Part shown: piece by piece, positions 45,486 through 55,639 of the stretch | Layout: every line of letters starts with the position of its first letter | Numbering within the stretch: position 1 is the first letter of the stretch | Origin: a bacterium | GTDB lineage: Bacteria > Vulcanimicrobiota > Vulcanimicrobiia > Vulcanimicrobiales > Vulcanimicrobiaceae | Direction: 5' to 3' | Assembly: GCA_021794205.1 (NCBI GenBank) | Contig: JAJYRH010000005.1 | Coordinates: forward strand, 1-64,000 | DNA: 64,000 nucleotides | Translations under genes and position numbers: made by a program | The notes under the pieces: model-generated | What the model saw: the letters and a program-made list of their open reading frames with translations, nothing else | Told to the model about the DNA's origin: nothing | Databases searched by the model: none

Positions 45486-46406
45486 GTGTTCCTGGACCGC
45501 TATCACGTGAAATTGGTGCCGCAGAACGGCGAACGTATCTGGCGCTTCGTGCTCTCGCGTCGCACGATCGTGGTTGCTTGTACGGTACTCGCCCTGTTGG
45601 TGATGGGTTCGGCGACCTTCGCACTGGTCGCGGCGGGTATGGCGCATCACGAAGTCGCGCACCTGCAATCGGTGACCATGCATCAGCGGCGCGCCGTAAC
45701 CTCGATCGACCGGCAGACCGAAGAACTCCGCGCGACGCTCGAACGCGTCGAACGCGAAAATCGACGCATCGAAGCGGCGATCGGCATGCCGGTCCATCCC
45801 TCAAAAACCGTTCGCATGGAGAAGAAGGCCTCGCGCGGTGCTTCGAAGGTGAGTCTCGTTCGCGCTCGGCTTCGCGAACTCGCCGTCGTCGCCGCGCGTG
45901 CTGCGGCGCTCTCGCAACGCTCGCGCGCGCGGGCGGTGCGGGTGTTGAACCTCGGCAACATTACCGCGCTCGCTCAGGCCGCGCTCGTCGCGCATATTCC
46001 CTCGATCGATCCCGTCGTCGGCGCACCGATCGTCGGATGCTTCTGTTACCGCACCTACCCCGACGTCGAATTTCACGAAGGCGTCGATCTCGGCGCCGAC
46101 TGGGGCGAGCCGGTGCGGGCCACCGCCGCCGGCATCGTGACCGCGGCCTCGTACGATGGCGGATATGGCCTCATGGTCGATATCGATCATGGGAATGGGT
46201 ACGCCACCTGGTACGCCCATCTTTCGAGCGCCGATGTCCGCGTCGGCGAGCACGTCCTCAAGGGGCAAACGATCGGGCGCGTCGGAATGACCGGGTTCGC
46301 CACCGGTCCGCACGTTCATTACCAGGTCATGCACGACGGCACGCCGATCGACCCGACGCCGTTTCTCGACGGCGTGCCGCGGAATGTCATCGCCGACAAG
46401 TCGTAG
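45486..46406 (+). CDS. M23 family metallopeptidase (LytM domain)
   Basis: 306 aa from GTG 45486. A membrane helix at about residues 27-52 and a coiled coil (about 60-110) precede a C-terminal LytM peptidase domain. Zn ligands are seen in EFHEGVDLGADWG (HxxxD) and GPHVHYQVM (HxH). It should cleave or regulate cleavage of peptidoglycan cross-links in the envelope. The coiled-coil plus LytM layout resembles EnvC/NlpD-type proteins, but here the metal site is intact. Confidence 0.92.
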   Translation: MFLDRYHVKLVPQNGERIWRFVLSRRTIVVACTVLALLVMGSATFALVAAGMAHHEVAHLQSVTMHQRRAVTSIDRQTEELRATLERVERENRRIEAAIGMPVHPSKTVRMEKKASRGASKVSLVRARLRELAVVAARAAALSQRSRARAVRVLNLGNITALAQAALVAHIPSIDPVVGAPIVGCFCYRTYPDVEFHEGVDLGADWGEPVRATAAGIVTAASYDGGYGLMVDIDHGNGYATWYAHLSSADVRVGEHVLKGQTIGRVGMTGFATGPHVHYQVMHDGTPIDPTPFLDGVPRNVIADKS

Positions 46407-46418
46407 AAGCCTCTATAC

Positions 46419-46700
46419 GTGAACGCTATCGCCTGCACGCTCGGGCCTCTGCTGCTCGAGTTGCTCAATATCTATATGATCGTGCTGGTCGTGTACGCGG
46501 TTATTTCGTGGATTCCCGACCTGCAGGGAGCCTGGGTGCGCTATCTCGCCGCGGTGATCGAACCGGTCCTGAATCCGATACGGCGGATCATTCCGCCGAT
46601 GGGCGGCTTCGATATCGCGTTCATCGTCCTGATCTTACTCATTCAGTTCGTCGTTCGCCCGGTAATTATCTCGGCAACGCTTCACGCCTGCGCGTTTTAA
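46419..46700 (+). CDS. YggT family membrane protein
   Basis: 93 aa from GTG 46419. Two membrane helices ([17 protein letters not shown] and [16 protein letters not shown]) flank the conserved loop [18 protein letters not shown], the hallmark of YggT/Ycf19. Family members have roles in envelope or thylakoid organisation and are often near cell-division genes; precise function is unclear. lepA follows after 7 bp. Confidence 0.92.
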   Translation: MNAIACTLGPLLLELLNIYMIVLVVYAVISWIPDLQGAWVRYLAAVIEPVLNPIRRIIPPMGGFDIAFIVLILLIQFVVRPVIISATLHACAF

Positions 46701-46707
46701 GCATCCG

Positions 46708-48537
46708 ATGGAGAGAGCCACCGACCACGCGCATCGGCTGCAGACGATTTCGAATACTCGAAATTTTTGCATCATCGCGCATATCGATCATGGGAAGACC
46801 ACGCTCTCCGATCGCCTTTTGGAGATGACCAAGACGATCGAGTCGCGCGTTTTGGAAGAGCAGCAGCTCGATGCGATGGATCTCGAACGGGAACGCGGCA
46901 TCACGATTCGCATGCATCCCGTAACGCTGCGCTACCCCGCCCTCAACGGCGAAATCTATCGGCTCAACCTCATCGACACCCCGGGACACGTCGATTTTTC
47001 GTACGAGGTCTCGCGCTCGCTCGCGGCCTGCGAGGGCGCGCTACTCATCATCGATGCGGCGCAGGGCATCGAGGCGCAGACGTTGGCGAACTATCACCTC
47101 GCGCTCGAACACAACCTCACGATCATTCCGGTAATCAATAAAATCGATCTTCCGGCCGCGGATCCGGAGCGCGTGATGGCCGAGATCGAAGAGCTGCTGG
47201 TGATCGAGCGTAGCGAGTGCATCCTCGCCAGTGCGAAGAACGGCATCGGAATCGAGAATATTCTCGAAGCGATCGTCGCTCGGGTCCCCGCGCCGCAAGG
47301 GCACACGGATCTCGTACGCGGCCTCGTGTTCAACGCTCAATTCGACCCCTACCGCGGCGTCGTGAGTTACGTGCGCGTCGTCGATGGAGCGATCGAGAGC
47401 GGCACGAAATTTATGTCGATGGCGCACGAACGGGTCTACGAATGTACCGAAGTGGGGCTCTTCGCCCCGCAGATGCGCCCGACGAAACGCTTGAGCATCG
47501 GCGACGTCGGCTACGTTATCGCCAACGTCAAATCGTTGGGAGATATCGATGTCGGCGATACGATTACCGCTGCGAACAATCCCGCGCACGTGGCGCTTCC
47601 GGGCTATCGGAAGGCCGTCCCGATGGTGTACTGCGGTCTCTATCCCAACGAAGGTGCCGCCTACGATTCGCTCCGCGATGCGTTGGAAAAGCTGAAGCTC
47701 AACGACGCCGCCTTGGTTTTCGAACCGGAAACCTCGATAGCGCTCGGCTTTGGATTTCGTTGCGGCTTCCTCGGCTTGCTGCACATGGAGATCGTTCAGG
47801 AACGCCTCGAGCGCGACTATTCCTTGGACCTCATCGCTACCTCGCCTTCGGTGGTTTTTCGCGTCACGCGGACCGACGGAACCGTCGAACTCGTCGATAA
47901 TCCGTCGAAGTTGCCGCCTTCCAATCTCATCGCGCAACTCGAGGAGCCCTACGTCAAAGCCACGATCATCTCGCCGCCGGAGTACGTTGGGGCGATCATG
48001 GAGATCATTCAGTCGCGTCGCGGCGCGCTGTTGAATATGGAGTACCTCCACGACGGCCGGGTGATTCTCAGTTACGAGATGCCGTTGATCGAGGTGATCG
48101 TCGATCTCTTCGATCAATTGAAATCGCGAACGAAGGGCTACGCCTCGCTCGATTACGAACCGATCGGCTATCGCGAGGGCGACCTCGTGAAATTGGAGAT
48201 CCTCCTCAACGGCGAAGCGGTCGACGCGCTCTCGTTCATCGTCGCCCGCGACAAGGCATCGAATCGCGGACGCCTCTTAGCGGAGAAGCTCAAAGAGCTC
48301 ATTCCGCGTCAGATGTTCGAGGTCCCGATTCAGGCCGCGATCGGCGGAAAAATCGTCGCGCGCGAAACCGTTAGCGCGATGCGCAAGAACGTCCTCGCAA
48401 AATGCTACGGCGGCGATATCAGCCGCAAGCGGAAGCTGCTCGAGAAGCAGAAGGCCGGCAAGGAGCGCATGCGTCGCGTCGGACGAGTCGAATTACCGCA
48501 AGAAGCGTTCATGGCGGTGCTCCAGCTCGAGTCGTGA
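46708..48537 (+). CDS. lepA: elongation factor 4 (LepA)
   Basis: 609 aa translational GTPase that acts on stalled ribosomes. GTP-binding motifs are [16 protein letters not shown] (residues about 23-38), RGITI in switch [11 protein letters not shown], and [10 protein letters not shown]. The LepA-specific C-terminal domain is present ([19 protein letters not shown]). Length is standard (about 600). Its stop overlaps the rdgB GTG start. Confidence 0.98.
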   Translation: MERATDHAHRLQTISNTRNFCIIAHIDHGKTTLSDRLLEMTKTIESRVLEEQQLDAMDLERERGITIRMHPVTLRYPALNGEIYRLNLIDTPGHVDFSYEVSRSLAACEGALLIIDAAQGIEAQTLANYHLALEHNLTIIPVINKIDLPAADPERVMAEIEELLVIERSECILASAKNGIGIENILEAIVARVPAPQGHTDLVRGLVFNAQFDPYRGVVSYVRVVDGAIESGTKFMSMAHERVYECTEVGLFAPQMRPTKRLSIGDVGYVIANVKSLGDIDVGDTITAANNPAHVALPGYRKAVPMVYCGLYPNEGAAYDSLRDALEKLKLNDAALVFEPETSIALGFGFRCGFLGLLHMEIVQERLERDYSLDLIATSPSVVFRVTRTDGTVELVDNPSKLPPSNLIAQLEEPYVKATIISPPEYVGAIMEIIQSRRGALLNMEYLHDGRVILSYEMPLIEVIVDLFDQLKSRTKGYASLDYEPIGYREGDLVKLEILLNGEAVDALSFIVARDKASNRGRLLAEKLKELIPRQMFEVPIQAAIGGKIVARETVSAMRKNVLAKCYGGDISRKRKLLEKQKAGKERMRRVGRVELPQEAFMAVLQLES

Positions 48538-49130
48538 GCGAGCGCATCTTTGTTGCCAGCACGAACGACGGCAAACGAGCGGAGTTCGCCGCGCTGCTTG
48601 CCGAGCACGGGATCGAACTCGGGCCGTCGGTTCCCTATCCCGACGTGGAAGAGGATGCCGACGATTACCTCGGCAACGCGGCGTTAAAGGCCGCGGCACT
48701 GCGCGAGGAGCTTCTCCGCCGCGGAATTGCGGCGACGCTCTTTGCCGACGATAGCGGCTTGGAGATCGATGCGCTCGATGGCGCGCCGGGCATTCGTTCG
48801 GCACGGTACGGCGGGCTCGAACTCTCGTGGTCGCAGCGGCGCGCGCAACTCCTCGCAGCACTCTCTGCGGTGCCCGCCGAGCGACGTACGGCGCGATTTT
48901 GCTGCGCGTTGCTCGCGATCGATGAAGGAGGTCGTCGTTTCGAGGGCTTCGGCACGACGCGCGGCTCGATCGCGTTCGCCGAGCGCGGTACCGCCGGCTT
49001 CGGTTACGATCCGCTCTTTCTCCCCGAGGGTGAGACGCGTACCTTCGCCGAGATGAGCGCGGCGGAGAAGGCGCGCTCGAGCCATCGCGCGCGCGCACTG
49101 CGGGCGCTCGTGGCGGCGATGCGGGGATGA
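48534..49130 (+). CDS. rdgB: XTP/dITP diphosphatase (RdgB/HAM1)
   Basis: 198 aa from GTG 48534, overlapping the lepA stop (GTGA). Removes non-canonical purine nucleotides such as dITP and XTP. Signatures are the start [38 protein letters not shown], and [20 protein letters not shown] followed by [11 protein letters not shown]. The next gene starts inside its stop (ATGA). Confidence 0.96.
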   Translation: MSERIFVASTNDGKRAEFAALLAEHGIELGPSVPYPDVEEDADDYLGNAALKAAALREELLRRGIAATLFADDSGLEIDALDGAPGIRSARYGGLELSWSQRRAQLLAALSAVPAERRTARFCCALLAIDEGGRRFEGFGTTRGSIAFAERGTAGFGYDPLFLPEGETRTFAEMSAAEKARSSHRARALRALVAAMRG

Positions 49131-49993
49131 ACTCGCCGACGATCGACCTTCGCACCGCAACGCCGAACGAAGCCGAGATGCTGCTCGGGGGCGCGGCCTT
49201 GACGCCGACGCTCGCCGCGCTCGTGGCGCGCGAGCGCGCGCTGCTGGCAATTATCGATGGCGAGCCGAGCGCTCTCGCCATCTATACCGGCGACGAGCTA
49301 GCGGTCGAATTGCACGCTATTGCGGTGGCCCGCGAGGCGCGCGGACGCGGCGTCGCGCGCGCGTTGGTGGAGGCGCTGCGCGGCTCCGCGAGTCGTTCCG
49401 TGCGCGCGCTCGTCTCGGCCGCGGCGCAGGAATTCGCGCCGATATACGGCGTGCTCGGTTCGCCCGGCGAGATCTATTGCGGCTATACGCTCTCCTTGCC
49501 GACTCCCGATACTCTCGCCGCGCAACTCGACGGCGCCGGAACGCTTGCGGTGAGACCGATTCAACGGAATACCGATCTTGGAGATCTACTCGAACTCGAT
49601 GCGCTCGCGGGTCGACCGCGCGATCCCGCGCTCCACGAAGCCTTGCAGGTTTCGGCGCAGGGTCTCCTTTTCGCTCGCTCCGACGGCGAGAGCGTCGCAT
49701 ATCTCTACGTCTTCCCCGATGGAGAGATCGGCCCGGGGGCGGCGACGAGCGCGGCGGGCCTCGGCGATGCGATCCTCTATGCCTTCGCGCGTCTGCGAGC
49801 TCGGGGACGAGATCTCGCGCGCGTCCGCGCGCCGGCGGCGGGCGGACGGCTCGCGCGGCTTCTGCGTCGATGCGGCGGGAGGATCGTCGAACTCTCGGTA
49901 CTCCTCGGCGATGGGCCGGAAGCGCGCGCGCTCGGCTTGCCTCTCTGTGGTATGCTCCGCGGGGAGCCGGCGGGACGTAGCTCAGCTTGGTAG
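49127..49993 (+). CDS. GNAT acetyltransferase, tandem-domain
   Basis: 288 aa. The first half is a GNAT fold with the acetyl-CoA loop VAREARGRGVARALVEALRG. The second half (from about residue 140, LAVRPIQRNTDLGDLLELD) looks like a degenerate second GNAT domain without a clear Q/RxxGxG/A. Substrate is unknown. ATG 49127 overlaps the rdgB stop. The TAG stop lies 23 nt inside the tRNA-Pro gene, so the C-terminal residues GRSSAW are encoded by tRNA sequence. Confidence 0.82.
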   Translation: MNSPTIDLRTATPNEAEMLLGGAALTPTLAALVARERALLAIIDGEPSALAIYTGDELAVELHAIAVAREARGRGVARALVEALRGSASRSVRALVSAAAQEFAPIYGVLGSPGEIYCGYTLSLPTPDTLAAQLDGAGTLAVRPIQRNTDLGDLLELDALAGRPRDPALHEALQVSAQGLLFARSDGESVAYLYVFPDGEIGPGAATSAAGLGDAILYAFARLRARGRDLARVRAPAAGGRLARLLRRCGGRIVELSVLLGDGPEARALGLPLCGMLRGEPAGRSSAW

Positions 49994-50044
49994 AGCGCTT
50001 GCTTTGGGAGCAAGAAGTCGCAGGTTCAAATCCTGTCGTCCCGA
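49971..50044 (+). tRNA. tRNA-Pro (TGG)
   Basis: Acceptor arms cgggacg and cgtcccg pair fully. The D-arm is gctcagcttggtagagc, the anticodon stem-loop cttgctttgggagcaag with anticodon TGG, and the T-arm caggttcaaatcctg. The 3' CCA is not encoded. The 5' 23 nt overlap the end of the GNAT gene. Confidence 0.95.
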
Positions 50045-50070
50045 GATGGATCGCATGCCGAAGGGCTCGC

Positions 50071-50144
<74 letters not shown>

Positions 50145-50161
50145 TTTCGATGCGCATGCGT

Positions 50162-50236
50162 GGTGATTGTAGCTCAGCTGGTTAGAGCGCCTGACTGTGA
50201 CTCAGGAGGTCGCCGGTTCGAACCCGGTCAGTCACC
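50162..50236 (+). tRNA. tRNA-His (GTG)
   Basis: Acceptor gtgattg (50163-50169) pairs with cagtcac (50229-50235). The extra G-1 at 50162 lies opposite C73 at 50236, the identity feature of tRNA-His. The anticodon loop ctgtgac gives GTG. CCA is not encoded. Confidence 0.95.
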
Positions 50237-50253
50237 CCATTTTGACTCGATCC

Positions 50254-50281
50254 GCGGCCCCGTTTGAAAAAGTGGGGCCGC
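50254..50281 (+). terminator. hairpin after the Pro-Arg-His tRNA cluster
   Basis: gcggcccc (50254-50261) and ggggccgc (50274-50281) form a perfect 8-bp GC stem with a 12-nt A-rich loop, 18 nt after tRNA-His. There is no U-run after the stem, so it is a possible terminator or processing site only. Confidence 0.4.
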
Positions 50282-50331
50282 CTCGCGTTGGGGAAGGAGT
50301 TATTCGGCGCTCGCCGTCGTATGCTCGCTCT

Positions 50332-53127
50332 ATGGCCGAGCGTACGCGATGGGCACATCGGGTTCCCACCATCCTCGCGATCGTGCTGCTTCTGGTCGGA
50401 ATCGCGCTCGCGGTTTCACAGTTGCTCGCTTACGCGCGCTTTATTTCATCGGGAACCGCGCCCGCGATTTCATCGCGAGAGCGCATTGCGGTCGAAGCGT
50501 TCAAGATCTCCCAACCGCTCACAAATGCCGTTCTCGCCTATCGCGATGCCACCATCGCCGGTAACGCCGCCGCACGCGTGCGCGCGGGAAAAAACGTCGG
50601 CACGGAGATGGCGGCGATGAAGGCGTTGCTGCTCGCGCCGAACGCACGCGCGCTCGACGCCGCCAGCTCGCTCGCGCAGGTAGAATCTGGATGGGTGAAG
50701 GCGCAACGCGCGCCGATGGGCTGGAAGGGGATCGATGCGGTGAGCGCCCCGTTGGTCCCCATCTGGAATTTGATTCAAAATCTCGGCGATACGTCGAATT
50801 TTAGTTACGAGCGCTCGCACGTATCGCAAAATCTCGCGGATATTGCCTTTAACGACCTGCCGAGTTCGTTGATGTTCCCGCGTCGTGCGACCTTGGAGGT
50901 GAGGCACCTCCTCGCCGCTCGCACCTTCGCGCTCCCGGTCCGCATAGGTTTCAACGGCATATCGACGGCGGTAAGCGGTTCGTACAGCCTCACTCAGGAC
51001 CACATCACGCATACGGCCGCGCAGTTGCGCTCGTCGTTGCCGCCCGGCGATACTCCCGCGGTCGACCGTTTCGTGGCGCGTGCGAAGACCTACGTCGCGG
51101 CCGGAAACGCGCTCTCCAACGCGCTCGCTAGCGCGGCGTTGCTCCCGCGAATCGACCGCGCGACGGAGCGGAACATTTCGTCGCTGAGCCTCGCTGCATC
51201 CCGGAGCACCGACGCGCTCTACGGGTCGGTCGTGACGTTGCTCCTCGCCGATCTGCACACGCGCGAAGCGAACTATGCGAGTGCGCAACGAGCTCGTTTT
51301 CTCACGGTGCTCGGCATTCTTTTCGTGCTCTTCGGGACACTGATTTTGGCTTGGGCGATTGCGAACGTGCGGGCGCAGCGAGCGCTCGACGAGGCACAGC
51401 GCGAACGGGAGCGTCTTGCGAGCGAACTCGCGCGCCAAGATGCCGAACGCGCCCTCCACCTGAGCGAGGCGCAGTTCCGTGCCGTATTCGACGGCTCGAC
51501 GATGGGGATCGCGATTCTCGACCGTCAGGGCAAAGCGATCGATGCGAACGCCGTCTATCGCAGCGTCATCGACGTGCACCACCATCTTCTCGACGGGCAC
51601 GAAAGTGAGTTCGCCGAAGTAATGAACGGCGCGCGAGATGCGTTTACGGTCGAACGGCGGATCTCCGGTTTGAGCGAAGAGATGTGGGTCGACGTCACCA
51701 TCTCCGGCGTCACCGACGCGAACGGCGAGCATCCCTTTGCGATGTGCACGTTTGCCGACAAGACGACGATCAAGCAGCAGGAGCGCCGGTTGAACTTCCA
51801 GCGTCTCCACGACGCGCTGACGGGGCTGCCGAATCGGCAGGCCTTCGAGGAGCAGCTTGCGGTGCGCTTCGAGCATGCTCGCAGTGAAGCCGGTGCGCTC
51901 TTCTCGGTCATCTTCGTCGATCTCGAGCACTTCAAAGACGTCAACGAGAGCCTCGGGCACTCGGGAGGCGACGCGGTGCTCCGGCAGATTTCGACGCGTC
52001 TTCGCGGTTCGCTCAATGCCGACGATACGGTCGCTCGCCTTGGAAGCGACGAATTTGCGATTCTCGTCGGAACGCTCGGCGACGTCATTCACGTCGAGTC
52101 GCTCGCGCGGCGGCTGCTCGAAAATCTCTCGAAACCGTTTCTCGTCGAGGGGCGTCCGATCTTCCTCGGCGCAAGTATCGGCATCGCGATCGGCCCCGAG
52201 AGATACGAGCGCGGCGACGAGGTGTTGCGCGATGCGGAGATCGCGATGCAATACGCGAAGACGGTCGGGCGCGAGCGCTTCGCGGTCTTCGATGCCGAGA
52301 TGCAGACCGCCGCTGCCGAACGCGTTGCGCTCGCCGCCGATCTGCGCTTCGCCGTGGAGCGCCGCGAGTTTCGCGTGCTCTATCAGCCGGTCGTCGATCT
52401 TCGTACCGGGGCGATCAAAGGGGCGGAGGCACTCCTGCGCTGGGATCACCCCACGCGCGGCGTTATCTCTCCGATGCTCTTCATTCCGCTCGCCGAGCGC
52501 GGTGGCTTCGCCCGGAGTATCGGCGCCTTCGTGCTCGATACCGGTTGTTCGCAGCTCGCCGCGTGGCGCCGCGCCGGGATCGATATCGCCAACTTCACGC
52601 TGCACTTTAACGCCACGCCGACGGAGTTGCTCGAGCCGGGCTTCGACCGGACCTTAAGTGCGGCGATCGACGAGTATGCGCTCAAGCCGAGCAACCTCGC
52701 GATCGAGATTACCGAGAACTCCATGCTCGACGATACCGACATGGCGATGGAGAGAATCGAGCGGGTTCGAGAACGCGGCTTCGCCGTCTGCATCGACGAT
52801 TTCGGGACCGGCTACTCCTCGATGCGCTACATGCAGCACTTTAAGATCGATGCCATTAAAATCGATAAAGGCTTCGTCGCCGGCACGAACGGCGAAGTCG
52901 CGAGCGAACCGATCGTCCACACGCTCGTCCGGCTCTCGGAGGCATTCGGCGTCCGTGTCGTCGCCGAAGGCGTGGAGACCGAACGGCAGCGCGAGTTTCT
53001 CATCGCCGCCGGGTGTATCGATGCACAGGGCTTTCTCTTCGCCGAGCCACTCACGGCGGCGGAGTTTCGCGAGCGCCTGGTCGCCCAAGCCGAAAATCTC
53101 TCCTCGATGGCTGCGACCGGTACGTGA
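50332..53127 (+). CDS. membrane PAS-GGDEF-EAL c-di-GMP protein
   Basis: 931 aa from ATG 50332 (no convincing SD). Membrane helix 1 at about residues 12-34, an extracytoplasmic helical sensor to about 320, membrane helix 2 (VLGILFVLFGTLILAWAIA), a coiled coil, PAS (about 375-480), GGDEF (about 490-650) and EAL (about 665-915). The GGDEF signature is LGSDEF near residue 569. The second Gly is Ser while the Mg-binding VDLEHFKDVN remains, so cyclase activity is doubtful. The EAL site is complete (GAEALLRW, LAIEITENS, IDDFGTGYSS, IKIDKGFV, AEGVET). Probably a signal-regulated phosphodiesterase. It lies alone between two tRNA clusters. Confidence 0.94.
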   Translation: MAERTRWAHRVPTILAIVLLLVGIALAVSQLLAYARFISSGTAPAISSRERIAVEAFKISQPLTNAVLAYRDATIAGNAAARVRAGKNVGTEMAAMKALLLAPNARALDAASSLAQVESGWVKAQRAPMGWKGIDAVSAPLVPIWNLIQNLGDTSNFSYERSHVSQNLADIAFNDLPSSLMFPRRATLEVRHLLAARTFALPVRIGFNGISTAVSGSYSLTQDHITHTAAQLRSSLPPGDTPAVDRFVARAKTYVAAGNALSNALASAALLPRIDRATERNISSLSLAASRSTDALYGSVVTLLLADLHTREANYASAQRARFLTVLGILFVLFGTLILAWAIANVRAQRALDEAQRERERLASELARQDAERALHLSEAQFRAVFDGSTMGIAILDRQGKAIDANAVYRSVIDVHHHLLDGHESEFAEVMNGARDAFTVERRISGLSEEMWVDVTISGVTDANGEHPFAMCTFADKTTIKQQERRLNFQRLHDALTGLPNRQAFEEQLAVRFEHARSEAGALFSVIFVDLEHFKDVNESLGHSGGDAVLRQISTRLRGSLNADDTVARLGSDEFAILVGTLGDVIHVESLARRLLENLSKPFLVEGRPIFLGASIGIAIGPERYERGDEVLRDAEIAMQYAKTVGRERFAVFDAEMQTAAAERVALAADLRFAVERREFRVLYQPVVDLRTGAIKGAEALLRWDHPTRGVISPMLFIPLAERGGFARSIGAFVLDTGCSQLAAWRRAGIDIANFTLHFNATPTELLEPGFDRTLSAAIDEYALKPSNLAIEITENSMLDDTDMAMERIERVRERGFAVCIDDFGTGYSSMRYMQHFKIDAIKIDKGFVAGTNGEVASEPIVHTLVRLSEAFGVRVVAEGVETERQREFLIAAGCIDAQGFLFAEPLTAAEFRERLVAQAENLSSMAATGT

Positions 53128-53148
53128 CGAAAGGCGCACCTTTTTCGC

Positions 53149-53177
53149 TTGCAAAAGCCTGGGCGGCCGTTTACACT
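53149..53177 (+). promoter_or_regulatory. sigma70-type promoter of the second tRNA cluster
   Basis: TTGCAA (53149-53154), a 17-bp spacer, and TACACT (53172-53177). The predicted start is near 53184, 7 bp before the first tRNA. It is the best consensus promoter I can see in the window. Confidence 0.7.
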
Positions 53178-53190
53178 GATACGCGCCTCT

Positions 53191-53263
53191 GCGCCTTTAG
53201 CTCAGTCGGTAGAGCAGCGGACTTTTAATCCGTTGGTCCTGGGTTCGAGTCCCAGAGGGCGCA
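53191..53263 (+). tRNA. tRNA-Lys (TTT)
   Basis: Acceptor gcgcctt pairs with agggcgc (two G-U allowed). The D-arm is gctcagtcggtagagc, the anticodon arm cggacttttaatccg with TTT, and the T-arm ctgggttcgagtcccag. The discriminator is A; CCA is not encoded. Confidence 0.96.
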
Positions 53264-53269
53264 AAACAC

Positions 53270-53345
53270 GCACCGCTAGCTCAATTGGTAGAGCAGGTGA
53301 CTCTTAATCACTTGGTTGGGGGTTCAAGTCCCTCGCGGTGCACCA
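53270..53345 (+). tRNA. tRNA-Lys (CTT)
   Basis: Acceptor gcaccgc pairs with gcggtgc, the anticodon arm gtgactcttaatcac gives CTT, and the T-arm is gggggttcaagtccctc. Discriminator A73 is at 53342 and the 3' CCA (53343-53345) is encoded, unlike the previous tRNA-Lys. It starts 6 nt after the TTT gene. Confidence 0.96.
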
Positions 53346-53419
53346 AACTTTTCTCTTGCCGGTAGCTCGGCGGCGCAGGATTTGGTGGGTTCTCGTTATA
53401 GTATGGGGCGTTCGCCTGA

Positions 53420-53504
53420 GGGCAAGTGGCGAAACTGGTAGACGCGCTGGATTTAGGTTCCAGTGGGGAGACCCGTCAGAGTTCGAGTCTCTGCTTGCCC
53501 ACCA
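53420..53504 (+). tRNA. tRNA-Leu (TAG)
   Basis: Acceptor gggcaag pairs with cttgccc. The anticodon stem ctgga/tccag encloses tttaggt with anticodon TAG. A long variable arm (tggggagacccgtc) marks a type II tRNA. CCA is encoded at 53502-53504. A TATAGT box at 53397-53402 may be its -10. Confidence 0.95.
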
Positions 53505-53529
53505 TCCCGCGCGCGGCGGGCCGTTCGAT

Positions 53530-53604
53530 GCGGAAGTAGCTCAGTGGTAGAGCATCGCCTTGCCAAGGCGAGGGTCGCGAGTTCGAATCTCGTCTTCCGC
53601 TCCA
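53530..53604 (+). tRNA. tRNA-Gly (GCC)
   Basis: Acceptor gcggaag pairs with cttccgc, the anticodon arm tcgccttgccaaggcga gives GCC, and the T-arm is cgagttcgaatctcg. Discriminator T is at 53601 and CCA (53602-53604) is encoded. It lies 40 bp before tig. Confidence 0.96.
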
Positions 53605-53643
53605 TCGCGGCGCGCCGACCCCAACCAAGTGAGTAAGGATCCC

Positions 53644-54936
53644 GTGACGACCTCAACCCTCACCCGACTCGATGCGACGAGCGTCGAACTCGTTATCCCC
53701 GTGCTGCCCGATGCACTCGATCGCGCCCGCGAGGTCGCTTTTCGGCGCCTGAGCAAGAACGCGCGCATTCCCGGTTTTCGCAAGGGGCATATCCCCCGTC
53801 GCGTCTTCGAGCAGACCTACGGCACCGCGGGTATCGAATCCGAGGCGATGGAGGATCTCGTTCCGGAGCTCTATAGCTCGGCGGTTCGCGAACACGAGCT
53901 CGCGCCGGTCGCGCGTCCCAAGCTCGAGATGCTTCCCAGCGCGGAGAACGAGCCGCTGCGCGTGAAGGCGCGCGTTGAGGTGCGCCCGACGTTGGAGTTA
54001 GGAACCTACACCGGGCTCTCGGTCTCGGTCCAGGAGCGCACCGTCAGCGACGAAGAGGTAGCCCGTACGCTCGAAGGGCTCGCGCGCGATCGCGGCACCC
54101 TCGCTCCAGTCGAACGCCCGGCCGCACTCGGCGATATCGTGACGATCGACTTCATCGGTCGGATCGATGGGACGCCCTTTGAGGGAGGCTCCGCCGAGGG
54201 GCAGGTCGCCGAGTTGCTCGAAGATCGGTTTATTCCAGGCTTTGCGACCGGGATCGTCGGCATGAACGCCGGCGAACGCCGAGAGATCGAGACGCATTTT
54301 CCCGAGGGCTATCACGCGAGCGAACTCGCAGGAAAGACGGCGATCTTCGAGGTGACGCTCCACGACGTGAAGCAGCTCGAAATGCCGACGCTCGACGATG
54401 CCTTCGCCGCCGAGGTCAGCGATTTTGCGACGATCGAGGAGTTGCGAACGGAGGTCCGCAAGCGCCTCGAAGGGATCGCCGAGGCCCGGGTCCGCCGCGA
54501 GATCGGCAACGCGGTGATGGAGCAGCTCGTCGCTTCGCACGATATTCCCGTGCCGCCGAGCCTGCTGGTCGCCGAACGCGAGCAGCTCGTCGAAGAGACG
54601 CGGCGCATGGCTCAGGAGCAGGGTGCGAATTTTGCAGAGTATCTCGCCTCGATCGGCAAGACCGAAGAGGAGCTCCGTGAGGAGCTGACCGGTGATGCCG
54701 AACGCCGCGTGAAGGGGACGCTCCTGATCGAAGCGATCGCCGATACGGAGGGCATCGAGGCGAGCCCCGGCGAGATTCAGGCCGAACTCGCTCTCCTCGC
54801 TCGCCGATACGGCCAGCCGGTGGATCGGGTACGCGAGGCGCTCGCGCAGAACATGCAGTCGGTCTACGACGGCATCGTCCGGAATAAGACTCTCGAATTT
54901 CTCATCGACAAGGCGCAGCGCGTCGCCGCGCCGTAG
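53644..54936 (+). CDS. tig: trigger factor
   Basis: 430 aa ribosome-associated chaperone and peptidyl-prolyl isomerase. GTG 53644 is preceded by AAGGA at the right distance. The ribosome-binding signature is [16 protein letters not shown] (close to the family GFRxGKxP). The FKBP domain spans about residues 155-240 ([20 protein letters not shown]), and the C-terminal helical arms follow. It heads the tig-clpP-clpX group, a standard arrangement. Confidence 0.96.
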   Translation: MTTSTLTRLDATSVELVIPVLPDALDRAREVAFRRLSKNARIPGFRKGHIPRRVFEQTYGTAGIESEAMEDLVPELYSSAVREHELAPVARPKLEMLPSAENEPLRVKARVEVRPTLELGTYTGLSVSVQERTVSDEEVARTLEGLARDRGTLAPVERPAALGDIVTIDFIGRIDGTPFEGGSAEGQVAELLEDRFIPGFATGIVGMNAGERREIETHFPEGYHASELAGKTAIFEVTLHDVKQLEMPTLDDAFAAEVSDFATIEELRTEVRKRLEGIAEARVRREIGNAVMEQLVASHDIPVPPSLLVAEREQLVEETRRMAQEQGANFAEYLASIGKTEEELREELTGDAERRVKGTLLIEAIADTEGIEASPGEIQAELALLARRYGQPVDRVREALAQNMQSVYDGIVRNKTLEFLIDKAQRVAAP

Positions 54937-55004
54937 AGAACGTACACGCAGCGTCAACGCGACGGCATCATGCCGTCGGTGAAGAAGGGATAGGTCGTTC
55001 TCCG

Positions 55005-55616
55005 ATGGGGCACTTGGTACCGATGGTCGTCGAACAGTCGTCGCGCGGGGAGCGCGCGTACGATATCTATTCGCGGCTTCTCAAGGATCGTATCGTCTTC
55101 GTCGGTGGCCCGATCGACGATTCGATCGCGAGCTTAACGATCGCGCAGCTGCTCTTCTTGGAAAAAGAAGATCCCGACAAAGACATCGATATGTACGTCA
55201 ATAGCCCGGGGGGCAGCGTGACCGCCGGTCTGGCGATCTACGATGCGATGCGCTTTATTAAGCCCGACGTCGCGACGATCTGTATGGGCATGGCGGCATC
55301 GATGGGCTCGATTCTCCTGACCGGCGGCGCTCAAGGGAAGCGCTTCGCCCTTCCGCATGCGAAAATTCTCATCCATCAGCCCTGGGTCTCCCAGCTCGGG
55401 GGCCAGGCGACCGACGTGGAGATCGCCGCGCGCGACCTGATCGCGACCCGACTGACGGTGGCGAAAATTTATGAAGCGACCTGCAAGAAGCCCCTCGACG
55501 ACGTCCTGAAGGACATCGATCGCGACTACTATATGACCGCCCAGGACGCCAAAGAGTACGGGATAATCGATAGCATCATCGAAGACCGTAGCTCGATGCC
55601 GTCTCCGGCACCGTAG
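55005..55616 (+). CDS. clpP: ATP-dependent Clp protease proteolytic subunit
   Basis: 203 aa. The catalytic triad is visible: Ser99 in [12 protein letters not shown], His124 in [11 protein letters not shown], and Asp174 in [20 protein letters not shown]. The oxyanion region [15 protein letters not shown] is canonical. It forms the 14-mer protease chamber that works with ClpX, encoded 23 bp downstream. Confidence 0.98.
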   Translation: MGHLVPMVVEQSSRGERAYDIYSRLLKDRIVFVGGPIDDSIASLTIAQLLFLEKEDPDKDIDMYVNSPGGSVTAGLAIYDAMRFIKPDVATICMGMAASMGSILLTGGAQGKRFALPHAKILIHQPWVSQLGGQATDVEIAARDLIATRLTVAKIYEATCKKPLDDVLKDIDRDYYMTAQDAKEYGIIDSIIEDRSSMPSPAP

Positions 55617-55639
55617 CCGAGGGAGGTCGCCCGTCCGCC

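Noticed and set aside
50197-50331. Extended start of the GGDEF-EAL protein
   Set aside because: It begins inside tRNA-His. The transmembrane start MAERTRWAHRVP at 50332 is preferable.
50470-52605. 711-codon open frame on the minus strand opposite the GGDEF-EAL gene
   Set aside because: A shadow frame with low-complexity Arg/Glu-rich translation. The plus-strand gene shows clear domains throughout.
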